Shown here in pieces: positions 43,292-54,878 of a stretch of 64,000 nucleotides of DNA (positions are counted from its first letter, which is position 1; the number at the start of each line of letters is the position of its first letter). Both the position numbers and the translations under genes were made by a program. Source of the DNA: Taeniopygia guttata (taxonomy: Eukaryota > Chordata > Aves > Passeriformes > Estrildidae); the NCBI RefSeq assembly GCF_048771995.1, contig NC_133063.1:10522063-10586062 (forward strand). Reading direction: 5' to 3'. The notes under the pieces were generated by a model, which saw only the letters and a program-made list of their open reading frames with translations, was not told the DNA's origin and ran no database searches.

Positions 43292-46200
43292 ATGGAGAGA
43301 GTGTGTGCTGCAGTTTGCACGGCTTTCTCCGTGGCCTATTCTGGGTACTTTTTCACCCAGCTGGCACGTAAGTGGACGGTTTTGTGCAGTGTGGCATATG
43401 GACACCAAAATGCCACCAAGAGGCCTTGAGTTGGGTAAAGCTGCTGTCAGCAGCTGCAGCTAAGAAGGGGGTGTCTCTAGCCAGAGGGGCCTGGGCAGCA
43501 TTTGTAATGTAGCCTGCAGGGGCTCCGCTCCTCCCGTGGCATAGCCTGTGCCCAAGGGGTCTGGAATCTCCTCCGTTTGCTGGCTCAAGCCAGACAACTT
43601 CCAAGATAGGAGGACTGGGAGAGCTTGGCAGGAGTCCTTGGAAAAGCTGTGCACTGCTCTCCAGCACTGAGGGAAAGTCCTTCAGTTCAAGTCTTCTTGT
43701 CTGCATTCCCTCATCCCAGCATGTGCCTGTGGAACTTGACACTTCCTGAGTGCTAAAAGAGCCATTCCTTCTGGGGTGAAATCACAGGATCAGCTTGGAA
43801 AAGGCCTCTGAGATGGACATTTCAGAGCAGTTCTTGTATGCTCCTGAACCCAGGAGCTGTTCCTGCGCTGTGTCACCACAGAACTGCCACCATGGTTAAA
43901 GGGGACTTAGGGGAAGCTTTGTTGGGGAAGGGTTTTCAGTAAGCTCATGGCAATTGCTGCATGCAATCTCTTCAGAAAACTGAAGTCCAGGGAAGAGAGG
44001 AGCTGTAGCTCCTGCTGGGTGCGGTGGGGCTGAAGCTGGAATGCCTGTTGCAGAACCACTGGGACTTTCTCAGTCTCGAGTTTCTATGGGTTGAGAGGCC
44101 AAAGAGGACAAAGGGTAGACACGAGGCAGTAGTTTGTGCTGTTGCCTTGCTGTGTGACACAAGGGTTGCTGCTGGAGTGATGGAGTGAAAGCAGAATGCT
44201 CTGTCTTTGGTTGCTGACTATTTGGTGGGCTTGCCCAGCACAGGCAGTTTCCTTACAGCATCTGCTTTTTTTTCCCTTTTGTCTTGCAGGTCACATCACC
44301 CGTGCCTGGAGAGAATCCGCTCCTTGGGTGAGTGGGAAAGGAACCTTTGATGTTGGTAGCATTTGACAATTGTGGAGCAAGCTGTGAGCTGGGCCTGGTG
44401 CAGTCCAGTGCCAGCCTGGTTGGATGAATGAAAGAACAGTCCAGGCTCTTTGCAGCAGCAGCAGCAGAAGCAGCAGAAGCTGCAGGAGGACTTGGATCCT
44501 GGGCTGTTTTCTCCAGTTCCTTTTCAGAGCTTTTAAGCAGCTGAAAGTTGGGTTGCTTGGTGCTTGAAGCCATGATGGAATTTCTCCTGTACAAGAGAGT
44601 GCAGTCCCATCTAACTGGCCCATTTGACTTGAGTTTGAACAATTAGAATGCCATTTCTCTGATGATTTCTCCTTAGTGCATCTGGCTCCAGAGCTGAATA
44701 GAGAGGTTCCCCGTCCCTGACACTGCTGTCTATCTGCAGAGCCCAAAACAGACCTCTGAGCCTCCTCTGGATGCATGTCTTCCTGAAGAAGAGGCCAAAT
44801 GGGAGGAAGATTCCCACCAAAGTGCACCTGCTGCCACTGCAGGGCCTGAGCATCCAGCATCAGTAAGTGGCAGCTCTGGCTAGTCCTGTGGCTGGAGCAA
44901 AGCAGAGCTGCAAGTTTCTGAGCAGACAGCACCTGCCCTGCCTGGCTGAAGATGCTGAGGACTGGAATCTTTCCAGCTCCCCGAGAGCACTTCCCCCAGC
45001 CTGTGAGGCCTGGAGAAGGGGTGTGGAACTTGGACATTTAGGCATCACTTTCCTACTGTTCAGACAGGGACTGGAAATTTGTCTCAGCAAGAGACAAGAG
45101 GTAGCAATAGGATGTCTTTGGATGCTCCTGGGGTACAAGTGAGGCCCTCTGTGCCCAGGGGCTGTGTAGGCTCCTTGTCCCCAGTGAAGAGAGCAGTGAA
45201 AAAGTGCAGTTCACAGCCTTGCAGGATATGAGGAGACACTGTCCCCAGGAGGGACCTGGTCCTCCCCACAGAACAGTCAAAGTCAGCAGCTAAGGGAACA
45301 GCTGAGATGCAGCGGGGCCTGTAGCTGAAGAGACGTAAGGCTCTGAATGACAGCTTGTTTCCTGACCCTCCTGCTGCTGTCTGTGCACAGAGCACAAGGG
45401 CAGCGCCAGCACCTGCTCTGGCTGCCTCTGCACCCGAGGAAGAGGCTGAAGAGGAGGAAGGTGCCAATGACCCTGCTCCTGCTGTCAGCCCGTGGCCTGA
45501 GCAGCCAGCATCAGTAAGTGCCTGTTTGGGTTAGCAGTGTCTTTGGTGACATTTTGTCCCTCATGTAAAAGCAGGGTTTGGGTTCGGGGCCTTGAGCTGG
45601 ACAAGTGGGCTGCAAAAGCTGAGAGGTGAAGAGCCCTGGATGTGGCCAGCAGCATCTTCCTCAGGGCTTGCATTTGAAATGAGATCGGAGGGGCATCTCT
45701 GCCAGTCACATTTGTGACCCAAATTAATTTCTTGTCCCAGAGCTCCAGCTCCTCTGTCGTGGCACCTGCACAAGCTGCAGCTGAAGAAGCCTCCAGTGCC
45801 CAAGCTGGAAACTCAAGCAGGAGCAGCTCGTGCACCTGGAGCACGACTAGTTCCTCTGGCAGCATGGAGCTGCTGGGAGAGAGGACAGAGGACAAGTGCC
45901 TGGACATGCTGAGTACGTCCTTTGTGACCCTTGTGTGCCGCAGCAGTGCCTGGTGTGTGTGTGCGTGTGTCAGCAAGAGCTGTCCCAGCTCCTGTTCCTC
46001 CTCAGCTGAGTGCCAGCTCCTGAGGCCTCCCCACAGGAGCTGTTGCTGTGCTCTGAGGTGGGGAGGGATCTCTGGGCTGCTGCTCCTGCCTCGGAGGGCA
46101 GCTGGGCCTGGTTTGGCCTTGCCTGAGCTTCCCTCTAGGCAAAAGGCAGCGCAGAGATTGTTTCTGGCTGAGCAGGAGGCTGTGACCGAGCACATGAGGA

Positions 46201-49200
46201 GGCCTCCAGGAGCTCCTGTGGGGCCCAGCTCCTGTGGGGCACGGCCAAGGTCATCTTCAGAGCTCAGCCTGTCCTAAAAGCTGAGGGACCTCATTCCTAA
46301 GGCCCATCACAGTAGGGTAGAACATCAGCTGCTGCTCTTGAGCGGCAGAAGGGCCTTGTTTATGCAAAGTCCTGTTTCAAGATGGAGTTCTTAGCTCTGC
46401 TGGAGGCACTTTGCAATATTCTTCCTGTTCTGGAAAGGGCAGCTGTTGATAAAAATGGATTCCAGAACCCAAGATGCCTTGCATGTTTGCAAGGATTAAA
46501 TCTTTTGTTGAATGTCCCAGAGTGTTCATTGCCTGAACAGAAAGGTTGTGTTTGTCCTGCTGTCCTTAATGTCTGAAGGCAACAATCACTTCTCTTGCTT
46601 ACACTTTTCTGATCCCTGTCTCCTCTGACTGTTTCTTGATGTGCTTAGATTTTAGTTTTGACTCCTAGTTTTGGACAGGCCATCTGTGCTGCAGGGCTGC
46701 TTGTCCTGCTGCTGTTGTTTTTTAGGTGGTGGTGGTGTTGTTTCCTGAGGGAGTGAGTTGAAAGGGCGCAGTGTCCCAGAGAGTGGGGCTGCCTTTCTGA
46801 TCTGCTGCAGGGTGGGATCTCTTTTGAAGGGAGCATCTTTCCTTGGGATTTTTACAGAGATGCTGGTGAGCGAGGGAGATCCTGAGGCTAAATACACAGA
46901 ACTGGAAACAATTGGCAGAGGGTGAGTGCAGCCACAGTTCTTTCCATTTACTCTTTGTCCCTGGACTTTTTTCCTCTTGTACTGTGGATTCCTGCACTTG
47001 CAGGGACTAAAGGACTTCTTCTTTCTCTGCGGCCGTTTTGTTTCTAGGGGTTTTGGCACGGTGTGCATGGCAGTGGAGACTGCCACAGGAGAAGAGGTAA
47101 GCGTCAAGCAGCGCCACAGCTTCTGCTGAACTGTTTTAGGACAGCATTTGATCTGTCATGTCTGGAAGAGTTTGCTTTGTTGCTGTGAAAGGGAGAATGC
47201 CAGTGGAATGATCAAGCCCCCTAGAGGTTGTCCAGCAGTTTTGCTCCATGTTTTCTGGCAGAAATTGACTTTCTGCTTGCAAGAGGTGTGTGAATGAAAA
47301 TGGGGATGATCAAGTAAAGCCATGGGGGAAGTCTGTGGGAACGGTGAGTGTTGTTAGAGCTTTGAGGTGGACAGCATAGACCATGTTTCTGCCAGGTTTC
47401 CAAGGCAAAGGCTATCTGGCTCTTTGTCCTGGGAGGTGCCCAAGCAAGCGGTCTGATGTCCAGCCACAAGGCAGCTTGGCCCAGCCCAGCTCTGTCACCC
47501 CATCATCACTGTCTCCGTGTTCCCCTGGTGGTTCTGTGCCACCAACTTTGGTTCATGTTTTCCATGTTGTTTTAGGTGGCCATAAAGAAAATTAGTCTCC
47601 TGGAAGAGAGCAACAGCGAGGTGTGCCTGAATGAAATCCAGATCATGCGTGGCAATAAGAATGCCAATCTTGTGACCTTTGTAGACAGGTGAGTGGTTCT
47701 GCTGTTCTGCCATGAAAGGTCATTCACATCCTGCAAGCCAGAAGTTCAGCCACTCCTTTGGTGGCTGGCAGAGGATGGAGCTGTTAATTCCTGCTTCTGG
47801 GCTGATCTACAGCGTCCTGGGAGGAGATTGCATTGGGGCTGCGTTCATTTTTGCTGGCATACCTAGTTGGAAGTGTGCTTTCAAAGACCAGCCTTGGCCC
47901 TGTCTCACTGAGCCAACAGCCTCAAAGTTCCTGTCCTCTCTCCACATGGTTTCATTTGTTTTGGCAATTGATTTTTTCCCACGGGACTCCAGTGCTGACA
48001 AAGTGCTGTAGATTGTATTTCCCTTGGCCTGTTGCATTGGTGTGGATACCAAGCAGCCTTTAGACTGCATAGAGTTCAAGCCCTGTAGAGCATTGTGAAT
48101 GACTATTCCTCCTGTCTTCCTCTGAGAGAGACACAGGAGCAAGAATCCATCAGGTCATGTAAGTGCACACCTTCATCTCCAGGCTGTTGTTTCCTCCTTT
48201 CAGCTACCTGGTGGATGAGGAACTCTGGCTGGTGATGGAATACATGGACGGAGGTTCTTTACACGATGTCATTAGGGAGACTCATATGGCAGAAGGAGAG
48301 ATAGCAGCTGTCTCTCGGGAGGTAAGGGATGGCGCTTGTTTCTTCCCATGGCTTGGTCGGGACGGCCCTTCCAAATGGGTGATAAGGAGAGGAGAGATTT
48401 CCCCTTCCAAGCTTCTTTCTGCATTTCTCTTACGCCTGGCAGTAGCAAGAGCAGATGAAGTGCCTGCCAATGTGCCTGCCCTTCTTCTAGTGTGTTTGTG
48501 TTTGCCTCTCTAAAGCTTTGCCTGGAGCCTGTGAGTGCTGCATTCCTTCCCCACAAGAGAAAAGTGGCTGGTGGCACCATGTTGAGCAAGTGGCAAAGAC
48601 AAAGAGATCCTCACAGGACTCTCACAGAGCTCAGCCTCAAAGGAGAGCTTTGAACCCCAAGTGGTGTTTGTAAAAGCAGACACTGTTGTCTGGCTGCAGA
48701 GAGTACAGGCACTGCAGCTGCGCACCTTGAGTCTGTGTTTGCAGGGCACTGGCCAGAGCAACAATTGCCCTTTCCCTTTCAAAAGCAAACAGCCACGCCC
48801 TTAGAAAAGCTCTGCTGTCCTCGTGTTGGAGCAGCCAGCTCTGCTGCCTTTGCCAGCAGCCTGGCCTGCCGTGGCTCACCAACCCCCAGGAAGTCAGTCT
48901 TGCAGGTGTGCCACTGCCCTGCTTGTGGGACGCAATCCACTCAGGCTCGTGTTTCTTTTTCCTCTCTCAGTGCCTGCAAGGCCTGGATTTCCTTCACTCC
49001 AAGCAAGTGATCCACCGAGACATAAAAGCCACAACATTCTCCTGGGCTTGGACGGCTCTGTCAAGTTGGGTGGGTGTTGCTGGCCAGGCTCAGCTGTGGC
49101 GGGCTGCGCTGTGGGGCTGCCTTTGGGTGCTGCCGCTTCCCTGGTGCCTGTGGCAGTGCAGGCTGCCCTGCTGCCAGCGCAGAGCACAGCCACAAGGTGC

Positions 49201-50913
49201 AGGGAGCTGTAGCTGGGCAGAAGGGGTCAGGAGTGCCTTTGGCTTGTGTGTGTCCCTTCCCCAGCAAGGCAGCAGCAGTCTAATAGCTTCAGGGGACTAA
49301 AAGCCACTGCCTGAAGTCGGGGGCTTTTGCAAAGTGGCCAATTGCGTATTTCCTCAGCTGCAGGCTCGAGGAATAGCAGCATGCCCCTGGTACAGCGGGA
49401 TTCCACACTGCCTTCTAAGATATTGATTCAGTGGGGAATTCTTTTCTTTGCTTTCCTTTTTCATGCTGGCTTGATCTGAGTGTTTTTTCTCCTCAGCTGA
49501 TTTTGGCCTTGCTGCTCAGCTCACCTCTGAGCAGAGCAAACGGAGATCAGCTGTTGGGACTACGCACTGGATGGCGCCAGAAATTTTCACAGGGAAGCCC
49601 TACGGCCCCAAAGTGGACATCTGGTCCTTTGGAATTGTGGGGATCGAGATGGTGGAAGGAGCACCTCCTTACCTGATGAACACCTCCCGCACGGTACGCT
49701 GCAACTACCCTCAGATGCTCCTGTCACTCTGACTAAATCTACTCCCATTCTGCTGCCTGGGAAGCTTGCTAACACCTGACAATGATTGGTGCCAGGCTGC
49801 ATAGTCTCTTATGCTTCTTGCCCAGATTATCCCCTTGGCATTTCATCATGAATAGCACAAGAAAATCACTATGCCTTTTCCTTGGTGGAAGCTTTGCCTA
49901 AGAGAGCAGTGAGCAGCTTTACCTAAAGGAGCAGTGAGCTGCATTTTATGGGAGGAATCCTTGGAAATAGTAAAGTTAGATTAAAGTCTGTCTTCCACCT
50001 CGCCTGTAGAGCTGGTGTCAGTGCTGAGAGAAGCAAAGTGTGCTGCTGCTGATGGAGTTGCTCCTAATTCCATCAGCCAATGAAATCAGGGGTCAAGGCA
50101 AGAGCCTTTGCATGTTGGACTGGCTACGGCTGCGCCTGGCTTTGGGTTCTTTTAGTAGGGGTAGGAAAGGTATCTCCCTCCCTCTGGCAGGGAGTAAAGA
50201 GCCACTGGGCAGTGGAGCTTGTCCAGTGGGGTCTGTGTGAGCAGTTTGGCGTGTGAAGGAGACAGGTGGAGCGTGGCATTTCCTTCTTCTCCAGGTTCAG
50301 CAGCTGATAAGCACCAGGGGCACCCCGAAGCTGCAGAAGCCCAGGCAACAGTCGGCTTGGCTGCGAGACTTTCTGTGCTGCTGCCTGGAGACGGACGAGG
50401 ACAGGCGCTGGTCTGCCCAGGAACAACTTCTGCAGGTAAAAGGCAAAGCGGCTGCCGGGTGCGCCGGCTGCCCGCTGCCAGGGGCTCCTCGTCTGCTCAA
50501 GTCCAAGGCGGCAGATGGGCCCTGCTCCTGAGAATCTCCAGTCTGGGGGCTTTTCAAAGAAAAACCGAGGACAACCCTGGCCTGGTATGGGTTGGAAGGA
50601 GCCTTTCCAGGTCGCCTAGACCAAATCTCTTTCATCTGAAGCCATCTGGGTTAATGGATTTGTGGGATTGGGAGCCATGTTTGGCTCATGTAGCATGGTC
50701 CTGGATGTGGAGACAGAGGTGCACAGAATGCTCTCCTTTGTGTATCTTTCTGCTTGCCAGAGAAAGCCAGTTTCAGCCTGTGAGGTCAGTAGAAATTAAT
50801 GTCTTCTTTTTCTCTTTGGGCAGCATCCTTTTGTAACCTCAGCCAAGCCGACCTCCAGCCTGACGCCTCTGATCATGGCGACGCAGCAGTTTATGGCCGA
50901 CAGGAGATACTAG
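43292..50913 (+). pseudogene. PAK3L: Copy B: PAK3-like kinase gene with Ala/Glu/Ser-rich N-terminus, frame broken in catalytic loop
   Basis: Thirteen exons: 43292-43367, 44290-44327, 44740-44862, 45391-45513, 45741-45912, 46858-46921, 47048-47096, 47576-47688, 48204-48321, 48971-49069, 49497-49693, 50295-50435 and 50824-50913 (TAG). Phases agree throughout except in the 48,971 exon, which is 99 bases instead of 100. The frame is lost just after HRDIK, and translation would stop in the next exon at about residue 384. Had that exon been 100 bases, the product would be about 467 residues. Exons three and four are each 123 bases, both end PE(H/Q)PAS, and look like a tandem exon duplication. The core residues HRD, DFG and APE are present, unlike in copy A. 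The deletion is in a run of A, so an assembly error is possible; copy A shares it. Confidence 0.75.
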
Positions 50914-51393
50914 CTTTGCAAGAGGCCATTGGTGTTTTTTGTAGTTTCTAGTTTCTAGTTGATAGCTCGTAGTTTCTAGTTTGTTTACACTGATAGTGTA
51001 AATAAATACAATAATACATAAAACCTTCACTGTGCTGGAAGCTTCCCTTTGTCCTCACGCTGTGCATAAGCTCCAAATTTCCTTCTGAATGGTCAGGTGT
51101 TTCTTAAATGTGGGAAAAGCCATATATGGGGTTTGTGGCATGGTCTGGAAGTGGGCAAAGGTCTTCTGACCTTGGTGCCTCCAGGCCAAAACCTCTAGTG
51201 GAGAGACAGGCTGGCAGCAGTGACTAGAGGAGCAGAGTGGGGCAAAATGGAGCAGAGCAGTGGTGGCAGTGCAGGGCATGCTGCTGTGGCTGTGGTTGTG
51301 TTGCAGCTCTTGGGAAAGGTTGGGAGTGTCTGTGCTGCTGTGGGCAGAGGGGGAGGGAGCCGGGCTTCTCCACAGGCTCGGGCACAGGTGAGT
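46226..51393 (+). repeat. Segmental duplication, right copy (matches 1-5,795)
   Basis: The kinase exons, introns and 3' flank of copy B match copy A. Small differences include an extra CAA codon near the end of the seventh kinase exon (GAACAACTT) and the absence of the 0.6 kb insertion. The match ends exactly where repeat R copy 2 begins. Confidence 0.9.
51001..51006 (+). promoter_or_regulatory. Poly(A) signal of copy B
   Basis: AATAAA lies 87 bases after the TAG of copy B, matching the position in copy A. Confidence 0.6.
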
Positions 51394-52180
51394 TTCTTGG
51401 CTCTCCAGACTCCAAAGACTTGTGGCTGGATATTAAGAAACCTGCACTTTTATTGCTTCCAAAAGAGGCAGCATGAGGGTTTCTTTTTCTTTCTAAGACC
51501 TTCCCTTCTTTCTATGTCCTTAGTCTTAGATAGTCCTTGTAACGCCTCTCCTCTCTCCCCTACTCCACAACAATGGAGGGGGACAACGGAAACACCAATC
51601 TATGAGAGGCCAGAAATGTTAGAAATGTTGCAATGTAGTAAGGGAAAAAAAAAAAAAAACCAGCACTATACAACAATAAAAATAAAATTGTACAAAAGAG
51701 ATAATGCCATAACTCACAAAGGTGAAGTGTCACATGGGGCCCCCGGAACAAGGAGAAGATGGTGAGGGCTTAAAGAATGATTCTGATGGTAGATGGGCGC
51801 TGCTGGTGCTGCCTGGAGCATCTGTGGGCCTGCAGTGGCAGTTTCCTGCTCCCTCTCTGCAGCACTGGTGGTGGCAGGGGCGATGGTGATGGGTGTCTCT
51901 CCCTGCAGAGCTCTGTTTGGCACTGCCGCTACCATCAGTCCCCCACGCTGGGCGTGCGCGTGGGAATCGGATCTGCCGCTCCACTGCCTCTTCCTACCAC
52001 CCTGCTGGGCTCCACTGGGCTTGGCTGGACTCCCTTTTGGCTTGGCTGAACTCACTTGGTATCAGTGTCACCAATCTGGGCTGCACTGTTCTGCTGGAGC
52101 GGAAAAACAGTCCCACGTGCCACCCTGGCCCTGATGGTTTCAGTTGTGTGTCAGAGCTGTCACTTCCATGCCACTCATCT
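51394..52180 (-). repeat. Repeat R, copy 2 (upstream of the retroviral element and gene D)
   Basis: Nearly identical to 41,708-42,496, including the A-run, and diverging from it after CCACTCATCT. It marks the start of the second tandem unit. Family unknown. Confidence 0.75.
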
Positions 52181-54417
52181 GACAAAAGGGATGTTTGAGC
52201 ATTTGCTCCAGAGCAGTGCCAGTCTCCAGCTATCTCTGGACAGCTATAGGGGACAAATATCAGTCCATGCCCCGTCTCACAAGTTGTTCAATGAGGAATT
52301 CCACCTGATTCCTCAAGAGAAAAGGGCTCTCACAGTGTTCACTGATGCCTCTGGGGCTTCCCACAAGTCGGTGATGACTTGGAAAAATCCACAGACTTAG
52401 CATTGGGAAGCTGATATTGAGCTTGTGGAGGGATCCCCCCAGGTGGCTGAACTGGCTGCAGTGGTGAGAGCTTTTGAGAGGTTTTCCGAGCCGTTCAACT
52501 TGGTGACAGACTCTGCCTATGTGGCAGGTATAGTGTCCAGGGCGGAGCGGGCTGTGCTCAGAGAAATAGAAAATGAACATCTCTTCAGGTTACTCTCAAG
52601 GCTAATTTATTAAATCTCGCACCGAGAACATCCATTCTTTGTGATGCATGTGAGGTCACACACTGATTTGCCAGGTCAGATTGCAGAGGGGAACCGAAAA
52701 GCAGACTCCTTCGCTGCACCAGTCGAAAAGGCAAGTCTCCCTGATGTTTTCCAACAGGCAAAGCTGAGTCACGAGCATTACCACCAGAACGTACCAGGTT
52801 TGATTCGACAGTTCCAGCTAACACGGAGTCAGGCCCGAGCCATTGTGACCAACTGTCCTAATTGTCAGCTCCAGGCCGTGCCATCGCTGGGCATGGGGGT
52901 AAACCCCAGAGGCCTTAGCAGCTGTGAGGTATGGCAGACAGACATCACACACATTCAGAGTTTTGGGCACCTTGAATGAGTTCATGTAAGCGTGGACACA
53001 TTCTCAGGTGCAGTGTATGCCTCTGCTCATATAGGACAAAAGGCTGCACATGTCAAACAACACCTAGTGCAAGCATTTTCAGTATTGGGGGTGCCAAAAA
53101 CGATCAAAACAGATAATGGCCCAGCGTATGTATCCAAGGAGTTCCTAGAATTTCTCCAGCAGTGGGGAGTGGAACATAAGACTGGCATTGCCCACTCCCC
53201 CACAGGTCAAGCTGTAGTCGAGCGTGCACACCAGACGCTCAAGCAGGTATTGAAAAAACAAAACAGCTCAGCTCCGTGGATGTCTCCACGAGAGAAGCTC
53301 TGTAAAGCTATGTTTACTATCAATTTTCTGAATTGTTCATTTGAAAATATGAGTCCACCGGTTGTACGTCACTTTAACAGTGGCAAGCAGTTTAAATTGT
53401 CTCAGCATCCACCGGTCTTGATTAGGGATCCAGAAACTTGGGAAACCAAGGGTCCCTATGAACTTGTAACCTGGGGTCGTGGCTATGCGTGTGTAGCTAC
53501 TCCCTCAGGCCCTCGGTGGATTCCCCAGAAGTGGGTGAAACCTTTTGTCCCCAAGAATCCAGGTCAAACAGAAGGGGACAAGAAGCAAGTATCTGATGCT
53601 TCAAAGAGAAGACGCCGCCGGATGGGAGAAGAAGAAAGTTCCTAGGCAGGAATTCCTTCCGGCAGAAACAGAAGCTTTAACATGTTCTTAAAATGTTTGT
53701 TCTTCCCTTTTAGAGAAAACCTACCTTCCACTCAACCCTGTGATGAACCCCATGCAAGTTGTCATCCTGCAAATGCTGAAGAGAATGTTCAAGGGATGGG
53801 GATTCACGGGGTGGTGGACATCTGTAGTTAGATCAATTTTGTTAGTCTTTGTTATTCTGTTCTTTGTAACCCTAGCATTCGGGATTCTGCGTCACTTGAT
53901 TTTCAAAGCTATCAAGGGCCTCATACCTTCTACCTCAGAGGTCAACCACATAGAGTTGGCTAACCTGAGGAGGCCTGACCACGCCACCAACATGGGGTGG
54001 TGGGAAACCCATACTTGGGGTTGAATTGAGCCCAGTGAATTCCTGTAACCTTGTTTAACAAATAAGGGGGAGGTGTTACGGTGAGCTCCTGGACACCCTT
54101 TTGTCCCCCCTTTCCTAGGGCCTCTGTGACTCTGATCAAGATAACCCCTGAATCCTCCCCCCTGCCCCAACGGGGTTGGCGGGGAGCCAGGAGTGCCCAC
54201 CCTGTCCAAAACCTATATAGACCCCTAAAACTTCCTGCTCTTCCTCTTTTGCCCTGCTCTCCATGGACACCACAGAATAAAGAGAGCTGTTCCAACACCC
54301 TGGGTAAGGAGCCTCTTTTGAATACTTTTCCCTCTCATGCTATTTCCTCCCCTCACAGCCCCATATCTCTGAGCTAGTCGGATTCATTCAGGGGGCTGCG
54401 TGGAGGGGGGAAAAACA
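52181..54417 (+). mobile_element. Broken endogenous retrovirus (class II/ERVK-like), 3' part with LTR
   Basis: Parts in order: an RNase H-like region, an integrase region with zinc-binding and DDE-type core motifs (WQTDITHI, TDNGPAYVS) at about 52,640-53,645, a short env transmembrane tail at 53,740-54,024, a purine tract (AATAAGGGGGAGG) and an LTR from 54,074. The 5' LTR, gag and most of pol and env are not present. The integrase style suggests an alpha/betaretrovirus-like (class II) family. It is a fossil with several breaks. The LTR is young enough to keep TATA and AATAAA motifs. Confidence 0.85.
54074..54417 (+). mobile_element. 3' LTR of the endogenous retrovirus
   Basis: It starts TGTTACGGTGAGC directly after the purine tract, has CTATATAGACC (TATA) near 54,213 and AATAAA near 54,275, and ends at about 54,417. 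The duplicated block of gene D begins within about 20 bases of its end. Confidence 0.7.
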
Positions 54418-54571
54418 TAGAAATAACAAGCTGTGGCTTATGGACTGCAAGGGGCTTTTGTGCTGCTTTGGGGCAGAGGAGATCTTTCCAGGCTTTTCTT
54501 TTCTGTCAGCTGCAGAGAAGGTTTGTTTGCTATGCATGAATCCACAGAGCAACCCGGAACAGCTGCTATTG

Positions 54572-54599
54572 TGATGTCAGCAGAGGGTTGCCAGGTCAC
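54572..54599 (+). promoter_or_regulatory. CRE-like and altered X-box-like sites upstream of gene D
   Basis: TGATGTCA is kept, but the second X-box half reads GGTCAC where copy C has GGTAAC. If the site matters, D could be driven more weakly than C. The upstream 5' flank of copy C is replaced here by the retroviral LTR. Confidence 0.35.
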
Positions 54600-54878
54600 A
54601 GCGCTGTCAGCAGGAGGTTCTCCTGGTGCCTGCAAGGCCTCAGCGTCCAGAGCAGCTCTTGGCGTGCTCATTGCAGGAGGATCACCTCAGCTGTGCTGTT
54701 CTCAGATTACAGCAGGTGTCCTTTTGTGTCTGTAGTTTCTTGCACAGTTTGTGGAGTTGTGCAAGTGTCCTGTTTCTCCCCTTTTTTTCCTTGCACAGTC
54801 TGGGGACTTGTGCAAGAGGGGGTTTGTTTCCGTTTTTTGTTCCCCTGGCCTACGGACTTGAGCAGCACTGCTCAAACC

